15,713 bases of DNA. Origin: GYS-P2D sp964414425 (lineage in GTDB: Bacteria > Bacteroidota > Bacteroidia > Chitinophagales > Saprospiraceae). A program made the translations under genes and the position numbers. Positions 8,554 through 15,651 of the stretch are shown here, one piece after another. The stretch is from the NCBI GenBank assembly GCA_964414425.1, contig CAYPWL010000059.1, positions 1 through 15,713 of the forward strand. Direction: 5' to 3'. The number at the start of each line of letters is the position of its first letter. The stretch's first letter is position 1. The notes under the pieces were generated by a model. The model was given only the letters and a program-made list of their open reading frames with translations. It was not told the DNA's origin and ran no database searches.

Positions 8554-8559
8554 ATTACT

Positions 8560-10479
8560 ATGTATAGAATCATTATTATTTCATTCTTTGTGTTTAGCAC
8601 CATTCAGAGCATAGCTCAGTTCACGGATATCACTACGGAACTTGGTGTTCAGCATACATTTGTAAATACTGCCTTTCTTGGAGGAGGTGCAGTTTCAATA
8701 GATGTTAATAATGATGGATGGGAAGATTTGGTCTTTACTGGCGGGAGTACACCTGACAAGATGTACTTGAATTTAGGAAATGGCGAGTTCGAAGAAGTAG
8801 AATTTACTAATAATAGGTATGACAGTCAACGTGATACCACTTCGGCCGTTGTTTCAGGTGATCTAAATAATGATGGGTGTGAAGATCTGTTGTTTACTAA
8901 TTATAGTCAGAATGGCTACGATCTCATCTTGCGCAATGATTGTAATGGAAATTTTGATCTGCTGCCTATAGATCAAGCTCTAAGTACACCAATCAATAGT
9001 ATGGGGGCCACATTGTTTGATTTTAACAATGACGGTTTGCTTGATATATTTAGTTTGGGCTATGTCGAGAGGATTAGGTTTCAACAAGATGATGATGGAG
9101 TAACTACAGGATTTGATCATGATTGCGAGGGTAATCGACTTTATCTCAATAGAGGCAACTTTGATTTTGAAGATGTTACAGATTCGTTGAATATAGCTGG
9201 CGAGGGCTGCGGCTTAGCGGTCACCGTTGTTCCTATTCCTGATAGACCTGGTGAATATGGAATACTTGTAGCTAATGATTTTGGACCATTTATTCATCCC
9301 AATGAGTTCTTCGTTCCCGATGACAACGGTATTTATGAAGAAGTTGCTGAGGACTATGGATTGGATATAGAGATGTATGGGATGGGAATTGGGATTGGTG
9401 ATCTCAATCGTGATCAAAGACTAGATTTATACATAACTAATCTCGGGGAGAACTTTCTAATGCTTAATAAATCGGATGTGTATGAAGTGGCGCAGAATCA
9501 ATTTGGTGTTGCCAATGCTATTACGCCCGATGGTTTCTTAACCACAGGATGGGGTACATTTTTTATTGATGTAGAGAGAGATACGGACTTAGATTTATTA
9601 GTTGCTAACGGCACAGTGTCATCACCCGAGTTTATAGCTGGATCATTTAATGACCCCAATATCCTTATGTTCAACAATGGTGCAGATCAACCATTTACAA
9701 CTGCATCAGCTCAATCAGGGATATCTTTTACTGGACCAAATATAAATAGAGGTGCTATAAAATCAGATATCGACAATGATGGGGATCTTGATGTGATAGT
9801 GAGTTATATTAATTTTGTTCCGACAGATGAGCCAACCAGATCATATAGGATATACCGCAATGACTTTGAAGGTGGTAACTATATTGCTTTGGACTTAGTC
9901 TCCAATCTGCATGCTGCTGATGCATTTGGGAGTGAGGTATCACTCTTCATTGATGGAGAAGAATTTATTGATTACAAGTTTAGTGGCGGTACGCACGCCT
10001 CCCAGAATACCAAGTTCATGCATTTTGGATTGGCAGATGCGACGATTGTCGATTCGATAGAGGTTAGATGGAGATCAGGCATGGTCACTAAGTACGATAA
10101 TGTGCCCGCTAATCAATTTGTTAGGCTCTTCGATGATAGTAATGAGTTCTTTGTTTTAGGCTGTACAGATTCGTCGTCGTCAAATTTCAATCCCAACGCT
10201 GATTTGGATTTTGGATGTAGTACGGAGAGATCAACAAGCGTATTTAATATACCGGATGTCGAATGTCGAGATAGACATGTGTGCCCTGAGATATTTGAGC
10301 GTGTTGAGTCATTAGTGATCTATGACATTTTAGGTCGGAACATAGGAAACATAGAGCCCGACCAGTTTTTGTCTGAACCAATGTCATCTTTGCTTCCTAA
10401 CACAGGACTGCATGTCATAGTTGGTTTTGATTCTAAACAACTTCCTATCTATTCGGAGAAGGTATTTGCCTTAGATTAA
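8560..10479 (+). CDS. Secreted FG-GAP/VCBS beta-propeller protein with ASPIC/UnbV domain and divergent T9SS C-terminus
   Basis: This 639-residue protein is a paralog of 221-2101. I chose ATG 8560 because an in-frame GTG at 8521 would start inside the terminator stem and add a non-signal extension. Residues 1-19 are a signal peptide (Ile-Ala|Gln20), and the mature start Gln-Phe-Thr-Asp-Ile-Thr is identical to the paralog's. Calcium-loop motifs begin near 48, 101, 154, 281, 337 and 403; those at 281 and 337 are degenerate. A typical ASPIC/UnbV domain follows at ~440-525, with His-Phe-Gly-Leu and Val-Arg-Trp-Arg-Ser-Gly. Residues 534-553 form one Gly-Cys-Thr-Asp...Asn-Phe-Asn-Pro...Asp-Phe-Gly-Cys repeat, often seen in T9SS cargo. 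The last ~57 residues keep the Ile-Tyr-Asp-Ile-Leu-Gly-Arg and Leu-Pro-Asn-Thr-Gly-Leu pattern of a type A sorting domain but lack the usual basic end. Role: presumed surface propeller working with the upstream SusCD; ligand unknown. Confidence 0.9.
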   Translation: MYRIIIISFFVFSTIQSIAQFTDITTELGVQHTFVNTAFLGGGAVSIDVNNDGWEDLVFTGGSTPDKMYLNLGNGEFEEVEFTNNRYDSQRDTTSAVVSGDLNNDGCEDLLFTNYSQNGYDLILRNDCNGNFDLLPIDQALSTPINSMGATLFDFNNDGLLDIFSLGYVERIRFQQDDDGVTTGFDHDCEGNRLYLNRGNFDFEDVTDSLNIAGEGCGLAVTVVPIPDRPGEYGILVANDFGPFIHPNEFFVPDDNGIYEEVAEDYGLDIEMYGMGIGIGDLNRDQRLDLYITNLGENFLMLNKSDVYEVAQNQFGVANAITPDGFLTTGWGTFFIDVERDTDLDLLVANGTVSSPEFIAGSFNDPNILMFNNGADQPFTTASAQSGISFTGPNINRGAIKSDIDNDGDLDVIVSYINFVPTDEPTRSYRIYRNDFEGGNYIALDLVSNLHAADAFGSEVSLFIDGEEFIDYKFSGGTHASQNTKFMHFGLADATIVDSIEVRWRSGMVTKYDNVPANQFVRLFDDSNEFFVLGCTDSSSSNFNPNADLDFGCSTERSTSVFNIPDVECRDRHVCPEIFERVESLVIYDILGRNIGNIEPDQFLSEPMSSLLPNTGLHVIVGFDSKQLPIYSEKVFALD

Positions 10480-10501
10480 ACGTACGATTACTAAAGATCG
10501 C

Positions 10502-11173
10502 CTATAGCCTATTCAGATCAATTGCATCTTCTTCGATATCGGTTTTCCTACCTATTTTCATCTTCAGACCTAAGCTTACACCTATGTTTTTAATGTTTGC
10601 TCCGTTTAGAGTCGTTAGTGCTGTTGACAGGGACTGTTGAAACTCTGAAAATAGGCTGATATATCCATACTCAGTACGAAAGTTCAATTCGCCACCTATA
10701 TTTAATCCGATGTCTGTAGAGTTAAGTCCACCAGCTCCACCAATAGGTATTTCAATAATTTGAGGTTGCCCTATGCTAAAGAACCTATTTCTCGCTCCGA
10801 TAGCAAAACCAACAGAAGGGCCACCATACAGCGACCACGTAAAGTGATTACGAACTTCGTATGTATATTTTGCGAAGATTGGAATATCAATGTATTGGAG
10901 GCGAGTCGTAAACTGTGTCACGTTTCCTACAGTACCTAATTTAGTACCTTTCTCCACGTAGTTAGCTCCCACTTCTAACCATATGTTATTGGATATCTTA
11001 GGCTCATAAGTGGCACCTGCGATAAATCCAAGTTTGACTGAACCACCAGAATTAGTTTGATTATATAAAGCAGTTCCTAATTTAAGATTGAAGTAATTTT
11101 GCGCATCTACCGATAATAAAGGGGCAACGGACATAAATGCAGTAAGAACAATTGCATAAATGGAATTTCTCAT
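10502..11173 (-). CDS. Small outer membrane beta-barrel protein (porin family, OMP_b-brl_2 type)
   Basis: This is a 223-residue predicted outer membrane barrel. The signal peptide is residues 1-24, with likely cleavage Asp-Ala|Gln25 before Asn-Tyr-Phe. Alternating hydrophobic and polar strands then follow, and the Leu-Gln-Tyr-Ile-Asp-Ile-Pro-Ile-Phe-Ala-Lys-Tyr stretch (~93-104) is characteristic of the PF13568 family. Gly-Gly-Pro-Ser-Val-Gly-Phe and Gly-Leu-Asn-Ile-Gly-Gly-Glu-Leu are further strand pairs, and the last strand ends near Gly-Leu-Lys-Met-Lys-Ile. A short charged tail (Arg-Lys-Thr-Asp-Ile-Glu-Glu-Asp) follows. Most members have no known function. The gene converges on 8560-10479 with a 22-base gap that holds no obvious terminator. 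It diverges from the large VCBS lipoprotein gene with 57 bases between the starts. Whether it belongs functionally to the uptake locus is unclear. Confidence 0.85.
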   Translation of the reverse strand: MRNSIYAIVLTAFMSVAPLLSVDAQNYFNLKLGTALYNQTNSGGSVKLGFIAGATYEPKISNNIWLEVGANYVEKGTKLGTVGNVTQFTTRLQYIDIPIFAKYTYEVRNHFTWSLYGGPSVGFAIGARNRFFSIGQPQIIEIPIGGAGGLNSTDIGLNIGGELNFRTEYGYISLFSEFQQSLSTALTTLNGANIKNIGVSLGLKMKIGRKTDIEEDAIDLNRL

Positions 11174-11196
11174 TAATTGAGTAGATTTAGAAATTA

Positions 11197-11212
11197 TGAA
11201 AAGTGATTTTCA
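11197..11212. promoter_or_regulatory. Inverted repeat in the divergent promoter region
   Basis: TGAAAA-GTGA-TTTTCA is a perfect 6-bp inverted repeat in the 57-base gap between divergent starts at 11173 and 11231. A TAGATTTA just to its left (11182-11189) is one base off TAnnTTTG and could serve the plus-strand gene. With so little space, the two promoters must overlap and this repeat could affect both. Function is inferred from position only. Confidence 0.25.
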
Positions 11213-11230
11213 CGATCATTTTAGTAAACA

Positions 11231-14200
11231 ATGACGTCTTGGATGAAAAATCTCAATATAGATATTTTACATGTTCTGTTCTTCATTCTTTTATCAGTGA
11301 TGATATCATTAGTGGGATGTAAGACAGACAGTGATAATCAGTTTGCTGGTGAGTTTAGCTTCGAAAAAATTGAGGTAAACCACTCCAATGTCAGGTTTAG
11401 TAATGATTTGACCCATGATGTCAATACGAAAGCTAATCTTTTTGATTTCGATTATTTCTACAATGGATCAGGGGTAGCCACACTTGATGTCAACAATGAT
11501 GATCTGCCAGATCTTCTATTCACAGCTAATCAAGTTGACAATCGTCTCTACCTCAACAAAGGAGATTTTGTTTTTGAGGACATCACCGAAAGCGCGGGCA
11601 TCAATACGGGCAAACAATGGTCTAATGGGGTAACTATAGTTGATATTAATGGGGATGGAAATGAGGATATCTATATCTCACAAGGAGGGCCATATGAATC
11701 AGCTAAGAGAAAGAATCTCTTGTATATCAATAATGGTGACTTAACATTCACTGAGCAGGGTGAGATATATGGATTAGCAGACTCCGGAATTAGTACACAG
11801 TCGGCGTTTTTTGACTATGATCGAGATGGTGACTTGGATTGCATAGTCATGAACGAGAGCACTTTATATGGATATGATCCCATTAGTTTTCAGAGGCGCA
11901 TACTTGAGAGACCTCGGGACTATTACGAGAGCTTCAGCCATCTATATCGTAATGACAACGGCAAGTATGTGGATGTTTCCAAAGAAGCAGGTATTACCAG
12001 CCCTACATTTGGACTGGGATTAGCCATCAGTGATATAAATGAGGATGGATACCCAGATATCTACATTGCCAATGATTACTATCTACCTGACAATCTATAT
12101 ATCAATCGAAAAAATGGATCATTCAGTGATCGCATAAAAACTCATATAAATCATACTTCATTCTTTGGGATGGGAGTGGATATAGCAGATATCAATAATG
12201 ATGGTGCCCAGGATATCTTTGTACTGGACATGGCATCTCAAGACCACATTCGCAGTAAGACATTAATGGCTTCTATGGATGTAGAGTCTTTCAATCTTTT
12301 GACAGATGCATTTGGGTATGCCCATCAGTATATGTTCAATTCTCTACATCTCAATAATGAACAAGGACGATTTGATAATATATCTCATCTTGCCCAAGTA
12401 GCCAAGACTGACTGGAGCTGGACGGCACTGATGGAGGATCTCGATCTCGATGGCCATAGAGATATCTTTATTACTAATGGTTATCGTAAGTATGCCCTTG
12501 ACAATGATTTTAAGGCCAAAGTCAATGAAGCCAGAAGCAATTACAAAGGCAGTGTGCCATCTCAGATTAAGGAAAAGCTCTACGAGGAAATGCCCACTGA
12601 GTCATTACCGAATATCCTATTTAGAAGCTCGGGTAAGACTTCATTTGAAGATGTTGCTAAAGATGTCGGATTAACAGAATCAACGTATTCTAATGGGGCG
12701 ACGTTAGTTGACTTGGATCGAGATGGAGATTTAGACATCGTCGTTAATAACATTGATCAGACAGCATTGCTGTATCGTAACAATGCCTCTGAGATCAATA
12801 ACTACTTAACTGTGGAAGTTTCAGAACCTATGCTTACCTGCCGGAAAATAGAGGTAAGACTTGATAAGGATAAGATCATAACTTATGAGCCGGGCGTAAC
12901 TAGGGGCTATCGATCAGCGCTTGAACCTATCGCGCATTTCGGATTAGGATCTGTTGATCAGGTAGATTCAGTAATAGTGTTTTGGATTGATGGCACCAGA
13001 TCAGTACTAACTAATGTAGTCGCTAATCAGAATGTGAAAATATCGAAGCAATCTGCACAGCAATATGCGGAACAGTCGGGCAGCAGCCTCTTCAAGAGAT
13101 TTCCACCTTCAGCTTTAGGGATCAGCTATGAGCATACTGAGAACGAATATGACGACTTCGAATCCGAAGTATTGCTTCCTCAGAAGCAATCAACATTGGG
13201 GCCTTGTTTGGCTCAGTCAGACCTTAATAGCGATGGGATTAATGACCTTTATATTGGAGGGGCTTCCGGCCAACCTGGCGTTTTGTATTTGAGCCAGGAC
13301 GGCTCTTTTAGTTCCATTACTCAGTCGGCCTTTTCAGCGGATGCTGATCAAGAAGATGTTGATGCTATATTTTTTGATGTGGATGGAGATGGAGATGAGG
13401 ATCTCTATGTGATGAGTGGAGGTAATGAGCAGGCTAAGGGTTCTGATTATTATCATGACCGTCTATACTTAAACGACGGGAATGGCGTCTTTACGAAGGA
13501 TGAGCGACAGCAGGCTTTATCAACTATGAGTTATTCTGGTGGCGTGATACAATCTCTGGACTTCGATGATGATGGAGATCTGGATTTATTCGTGGGCAAT
13601 AGAATAGTGCCTCAATCATATCCCATTGCCGCTCCATCCTTTCTATTGAGAAATGATAATGGGACATTAGTCGACGTTACTGAGGAGCACTTTGAGGATC
13701 TATCAACTACACCAGAGATTATTAATGATATTAATTTGGTTGATGTAGACCAAGACGGGGATACAGATATGATTATCGTTGGGGAGTGGTCTGGTATTCG
13801 AGTGTACCTTAATCAAGGAGGTAACTTTTCCCTATCTGAACGGCATGATAATTTAGCTCAATTGACAGGGTGGTGGTATAGTATTACGACTACTGATATT
13901 AATGGCGATGGCTTGTCGGATTTTGTAGTGGGTAATGTGGGCAAGAATATCAAGCATAAAGCAACTAAGGACAAGCCTTTTAAGATTTATGCCGAAGACT
14001 TTGATGAGACGGGGACCTTGGACATCGTCTTGACCAGTTACTATAAGGACGAAGAAGTGCCAGTTCGCGGAAGAGAATGCTCGAGTCAACAGATGCCTTT
14101 CATCGCTGAGAAGTTTGAGACTTACAACGAATTTGCCAATGCATCTATAATAGATATTTATGGCCAGGAAGAAGTTTCTGACGCCTACGCCAAAGAGGTT

Positions 14201-14581
14201 GTTACTTTCGAGTCAGTGATATTGATTGCTCAAGCGAATGGCAGCTATGATATTCATCCTTTGCCTCTGGAGGCGCAGGCATTTCCATTACTGGGATGTC
14301 TCTCTAAGGATGTCAATGGTGATGATGTTACAGACCTGTTGTTATTGGGTAATATATACAATACAGAAGTTGAGACACCTCGATTAGATGCTGGATCTGG
14401 GTTAGTATTGCTTTCTGATGGTGTGTCAGGATATCTTCCTGGCTCTTGTCCAGAGTATTGCTTTTATGCTCCTGGTAACACTAAGAAGTTACATGCTGTC
14501 GAGCTTGGCGATCATAGTTATCTCCTAGCCCTGACTAATAACGGTGCCCCGAGCATGTTCCAAATAACTAAACAGGAATGA
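11231..14581 (+). CDS. Large FG-GAP/VCBS repeat lipoprotein with central ASPIC/UnbV domain
   Basis: The 1116-residue protein belongs to the ~1100-residue VCBS family common beside SusCD genes in Bacteroidota. The lipoprotein signal ends Leu-Val-Gly-Cys (Cys30). A start at ATG 11243 would also work, putting the Cys at 26 and giving the more usual Met-Lys-Asn beginning. The first half holds calcium-loop motifs near residues 86, 138, 195, 268, 320, 403 and 494, plus the family's Tyr-Phe-Tyr-Asn-Gly-Ser-Gly (75-81) and Thr-Asp-Trp-Ser-Trp (393-397). An ASPIC/UnbV domain (~523-607) has His-Phe-Gly-Leu-Gly (569-573). A second repeat half follows with loops near 664, 716, 777, 838, 889, 923 and 1027; the one at 923 is degenerate. 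So two propeller-like halves flank one ASPIC domain. It is expected to be lipid-anchored at the outer membrane, with no T9SS tail. Only 28 bases separate it from the recombinase gene. Its ligand and partners are unknown. Confidence 0.92.
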   Translation: MTSWMKNLNIDILHVLFFILLSVMISLVGCKTDSDNQFAGEFSFEKIEVNHSNVRFSNDLTHDVNTKANLFDFDYFYNGSGVATLDVNNDDLPDLLFTANQVDNRLYLNKGDFVFEDITESAGINTGKQWSNGVTIVDINGDGNEDIYISQGGPYESAKRKNLLYINNGDLTFTEQGEIYGLADSGISTQSAFFDYDRDGDLDCIVMNESTLYGYDPISFQRRILERPRDYYESFSHLYRNDNGKYVDVSKEAGITSPTFGLGLAISDINEDGYPDIYIANDYYLPDNLYINRKNGSFSDRIKTHINHTSFFGMGVDIADINNDGAQDIFVLDMASQDHIRSKTLMASMDVESFNLLTDAFGYAHQYMFNSLHLNNEQGRFDNISHLAQVAKTDWSWTALMEDLDLDGHRDIFITNGYRKYALDNDFKAKVNEARSNYKGSVPSQIKEKLYEEMPTESLPNILFRSSGKTSFEDVAKDVGLTESTYSNGATLVDLDRDGDLDIVVNNIDQTALLYRNNASEINNYLTVEVSEPMLTCRKIEVRLDKDKIITYEPGVTRGYRSALEPIAHFGLGSVDQVDSVIVFWIDGTRSVLTNVVANQNVKISKQSAQQYAEQSGSSLFKRFPPSALGISYEHTENEYDDFESEVLLPQKQSTLGPCLAQSDLNSDGINDLYIGGASGQPGVLYLSQDGSFSSITQSAFSADADQEDVDAIFFDVDGDGDEDLYVMSGGNEQAKGSDYYHDRLYLNDGNGVFTKDERQQALSTMSYSGGVIQSLDFDDDGDLDLFVGNRIVPQSYPIAAPSFLLRNDNGTLVDVTEEHFEDLSTTPEIINDINLVDVDQDGDTDMIIVGEWSGIRVYLNQGGNFSLSERHDNLAQLTGWWYSITTTDINGDGLSDFVVGNVGKNIKHKATKDKPFKIYAEDFDETGTLDIVLTSYYKDEEVPVRGRECSSQQMPFIAEKFETYNEFANASIIDIYGQEEVSDAYAKEVVTFESVILIAQANGSYDIHPLPLEAQAFPLLGCLSKDVNGDDVTDLLLLGNIYNTEVETPRLDAGSGLVLLSDGVSGYLPGSCPEYCFYAPGNTKKLHAVELGDHSYLLALTNNGAPSMFQITKQE

Positions 14582-14590
14582 TTCTTGATG

Positions 14591-14610
14591 TATTACAATA
14601 AAATGTAATA
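14591..14610 (+). repeat. Inverted repeat overlapping the recombinase start codon
   Basis: TATTACA (14591-14597) and TGTAATA (14604-14610) form a perfect 7-bp inverted repeat with a 6-base spacer. The final A is the first base of the recombinase ATG. In RNA this would be a weak AT-rich hairpin right in the ribosome's landing area. As DNA it could be an operator. There is no T-run, so it is not a terminator. Confidence 0.5.
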
Positions 14611-15500
14611 TGAAATGGATAGTGAGCTTTGAAAAATACCTCAAATATGAGCGTAGATATTCAGACCATACTGTCCGATCTTACATGAATGACTTAGAGC
14701 AATTTTCGGTTTATCTCAATGCTCAATTAGGGATGGCGGATGAATTGGAATTAAAGCATTTTCACGTTCGATCCTGGATTGTTCACTTGATGCAAGATAA
14801 CTATACGGCCAAGACAGTTAATCGTAAGATGTCCACACTCAAGAGTTACTTCAAGTATTTGAAGAAGGCCGGACACATCCAAAGCAATCCCACTGCTAAG
14901 GTCATAGCACCTAAGATTGCTAAGCGACTACCAATTGTAATCAGAGAAGAAAGATTGGAGGACCTATTGGATCACCCAATCGACCATGACGACTTTGAGG
15001 GGGTTAGAAATCACCTGGTCATCGAACTGCTCTATACTACAGGTATCCGTCGATCAGAATTAATAAATCTAAAGGATGTAGATTTCAATCATGCACTGAG
15101 GCAGATTAAAGTATTAGGTAAGGGTAACAAGGAGCGAATCATTCCGATAAGTGATAAGCTGATCGATAAGATTAGAGCTTATCAGGAGTTGAAAAAGTCC
15201 GAGGATTTAGATGCTTGTCAATACCTTATTATCACAGTTAAAGGCAAGCAATCTTATCCCAAGTTGATTTATACTATAGTACATCGACAATTGACGTTAG
15301 TCAGTACTGCAAAAAAGCGAAGTCCCCATATTCTAAGACATAGTTTTGCCACTCATCTGGCCAATCAGGGAGCAGAGCTCAATGCGATTAAAGAAATCAT
15401 GGGCCATGCTAATTTATCTGCTACAGAAATATATATGCACAACAGTATTGATAGGCTTAGAACAGTGTATAAAAAGGCGCATCCTAAATCAAAGAAATAA
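14610..15500 (+). CDS. xerC: Tyrosine recombinase, XerC/XerD family
   Basis: This 296-residue site-specific recombinase probably resolves chromosome dimers at dif together with a partner Xer protein. The N-terminal SAM-like core-binding domain is ~1-88 (Arg-Tyr-Ser-Asp-His-Thr-Val near 16-22). The catalytic domain is ~105-290 with a full active site: Arg147 (Thr-Gly-Ile-Arg-Arg-Ser-Glu-Leu), Lys171 (Gly-Lys-Gly-Asn-Lys-Glu-Arg), His240 and Arg243 (His-Ile-Leu-Arg-His-Ser-Phe), His266 (Met-Gly-His-Ala) and nucleophile Tyr275. Length and the C-terminal Lys-Lys-Ala-His-Pro-Lys end are those of the housekeeping Bacteroidota protein, usually annotated XerC or XerD. I cannot tell which of the two it is. 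No attachment sites, excisionase or phage genes surround it, so a mobile-element integrase is unlikely. It starts 28 bases after the VCBS gene, and an inverted repeat touches its start codon. Confidence 0.9.
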   Translation: MKWIVSFEKYLKYERRYSDHTVRSYMNDLEQFSVYLNAQLGMADELELKHFHVRSWIVHLMQDNYTAKTVNRKMSTLKSYFKYLKKAGHIQSNPTAKVIAPKIAKRLPIVIREERLEDLLDHPIDHDDFEGVRNHLVIELLYTTGIRRSELINLKDVDFNHALRQIKVLGKGNKERIIPISDKLIDKIRAYQELKKSEDLDACQYLIITVKGKQSYPKLIYTIVHRQLTLVSTAKKRSPHILRHSFATHLANQGAELNAIKEIMGHANLSATEIYMHNSIDRLRTVYKKAHPKSKK

Positions 15501-15526
15501 TTCATAAAAAAAACTGCAAAGCATCG

Positions 15527-15557
15527 TTTCCTTATTAAGTTAAAAAGCCTATTTTTG
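15527..15557 (+). promoter_or_regulatory. Probable Bacteroidota promoter upstream of tRNA-Thr
   Basis: TATTTTTG (15550-15557) matches TAnnTTTG exactly, and a TTTC (15527-15530) lies 19 bases upstream as a near match to the -33 TTTG. Transcription would start near 15563 and run through the tRNA. A second, weaker candidate is TTTTTTG at 15591-15597 with TATTACGG at 15616-15623. Both would drive the tRNA and whatever follows outside the window. Confidence 0.45.
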
Positions 15558-15566
15558 CAGTCACTT

Positions 15567-15596
15567 TTCAGGGACGTCCTGAATATTTCATTTTTT
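15567..15596 (+). terminator. Possible weak terminator between xerC and tRNA-Thr
   Basis: TTCAGG-GACGT-CCTGAA (15567-15583) is a perfect 6-bp inverted repeat followed by TATTTCA and a six-T run (15591-15596). The T-run is not directly at the stem, so efficiency would be modest. It could end recombinase transcripts, or be a palindromic operator between the two promoter candidates. Confidence 0.4.
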
Positions 15597-15651
15597 GACA
15601 TTGATTTTGCGGGTCTATTACGGCTTTTGCCAGTAATGATGCGTGATAATT

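Noticed and set aside
8521..8559. GTG start extending the second FG-GAP protein by 13 residues
   Set aside because: It lies within the terminator stem and would place a non-signal stretch before a clean signal peptide that starts at ATG 8560.
12450..12674. Plus-strand out-of-frame open frame in the large VCBS gene
   Set aside because: It overlaps the conserved Asn-Gly-Tyr and calcium-loop region of the real frame and has no independent start context. The 2922-3107 plus frame in SusC is rejected for the same reason.
14610..15500. Integrase of a mobile island beside a tRNA target site
   Set aside because: The tRNA is a classic integration target, but the recombinase has the size and C-terminal end of the housekeeping Xer protein. 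No att-like repeat, excisionase, relaxase or phage gene is visible, and the recombinase reads toward the tRNA from a separate transcription unit.
15365..15601. Minus-strand 78-codon frame with hydrophobic residues at the xerC 3' end
   Set aside because: Most of it is antisense to the XerC catalytic His/Tyr region, and its start falls in the promoter/terminator stretch before the tRNA. The hydrophobicity follows from the AT-rich complement.
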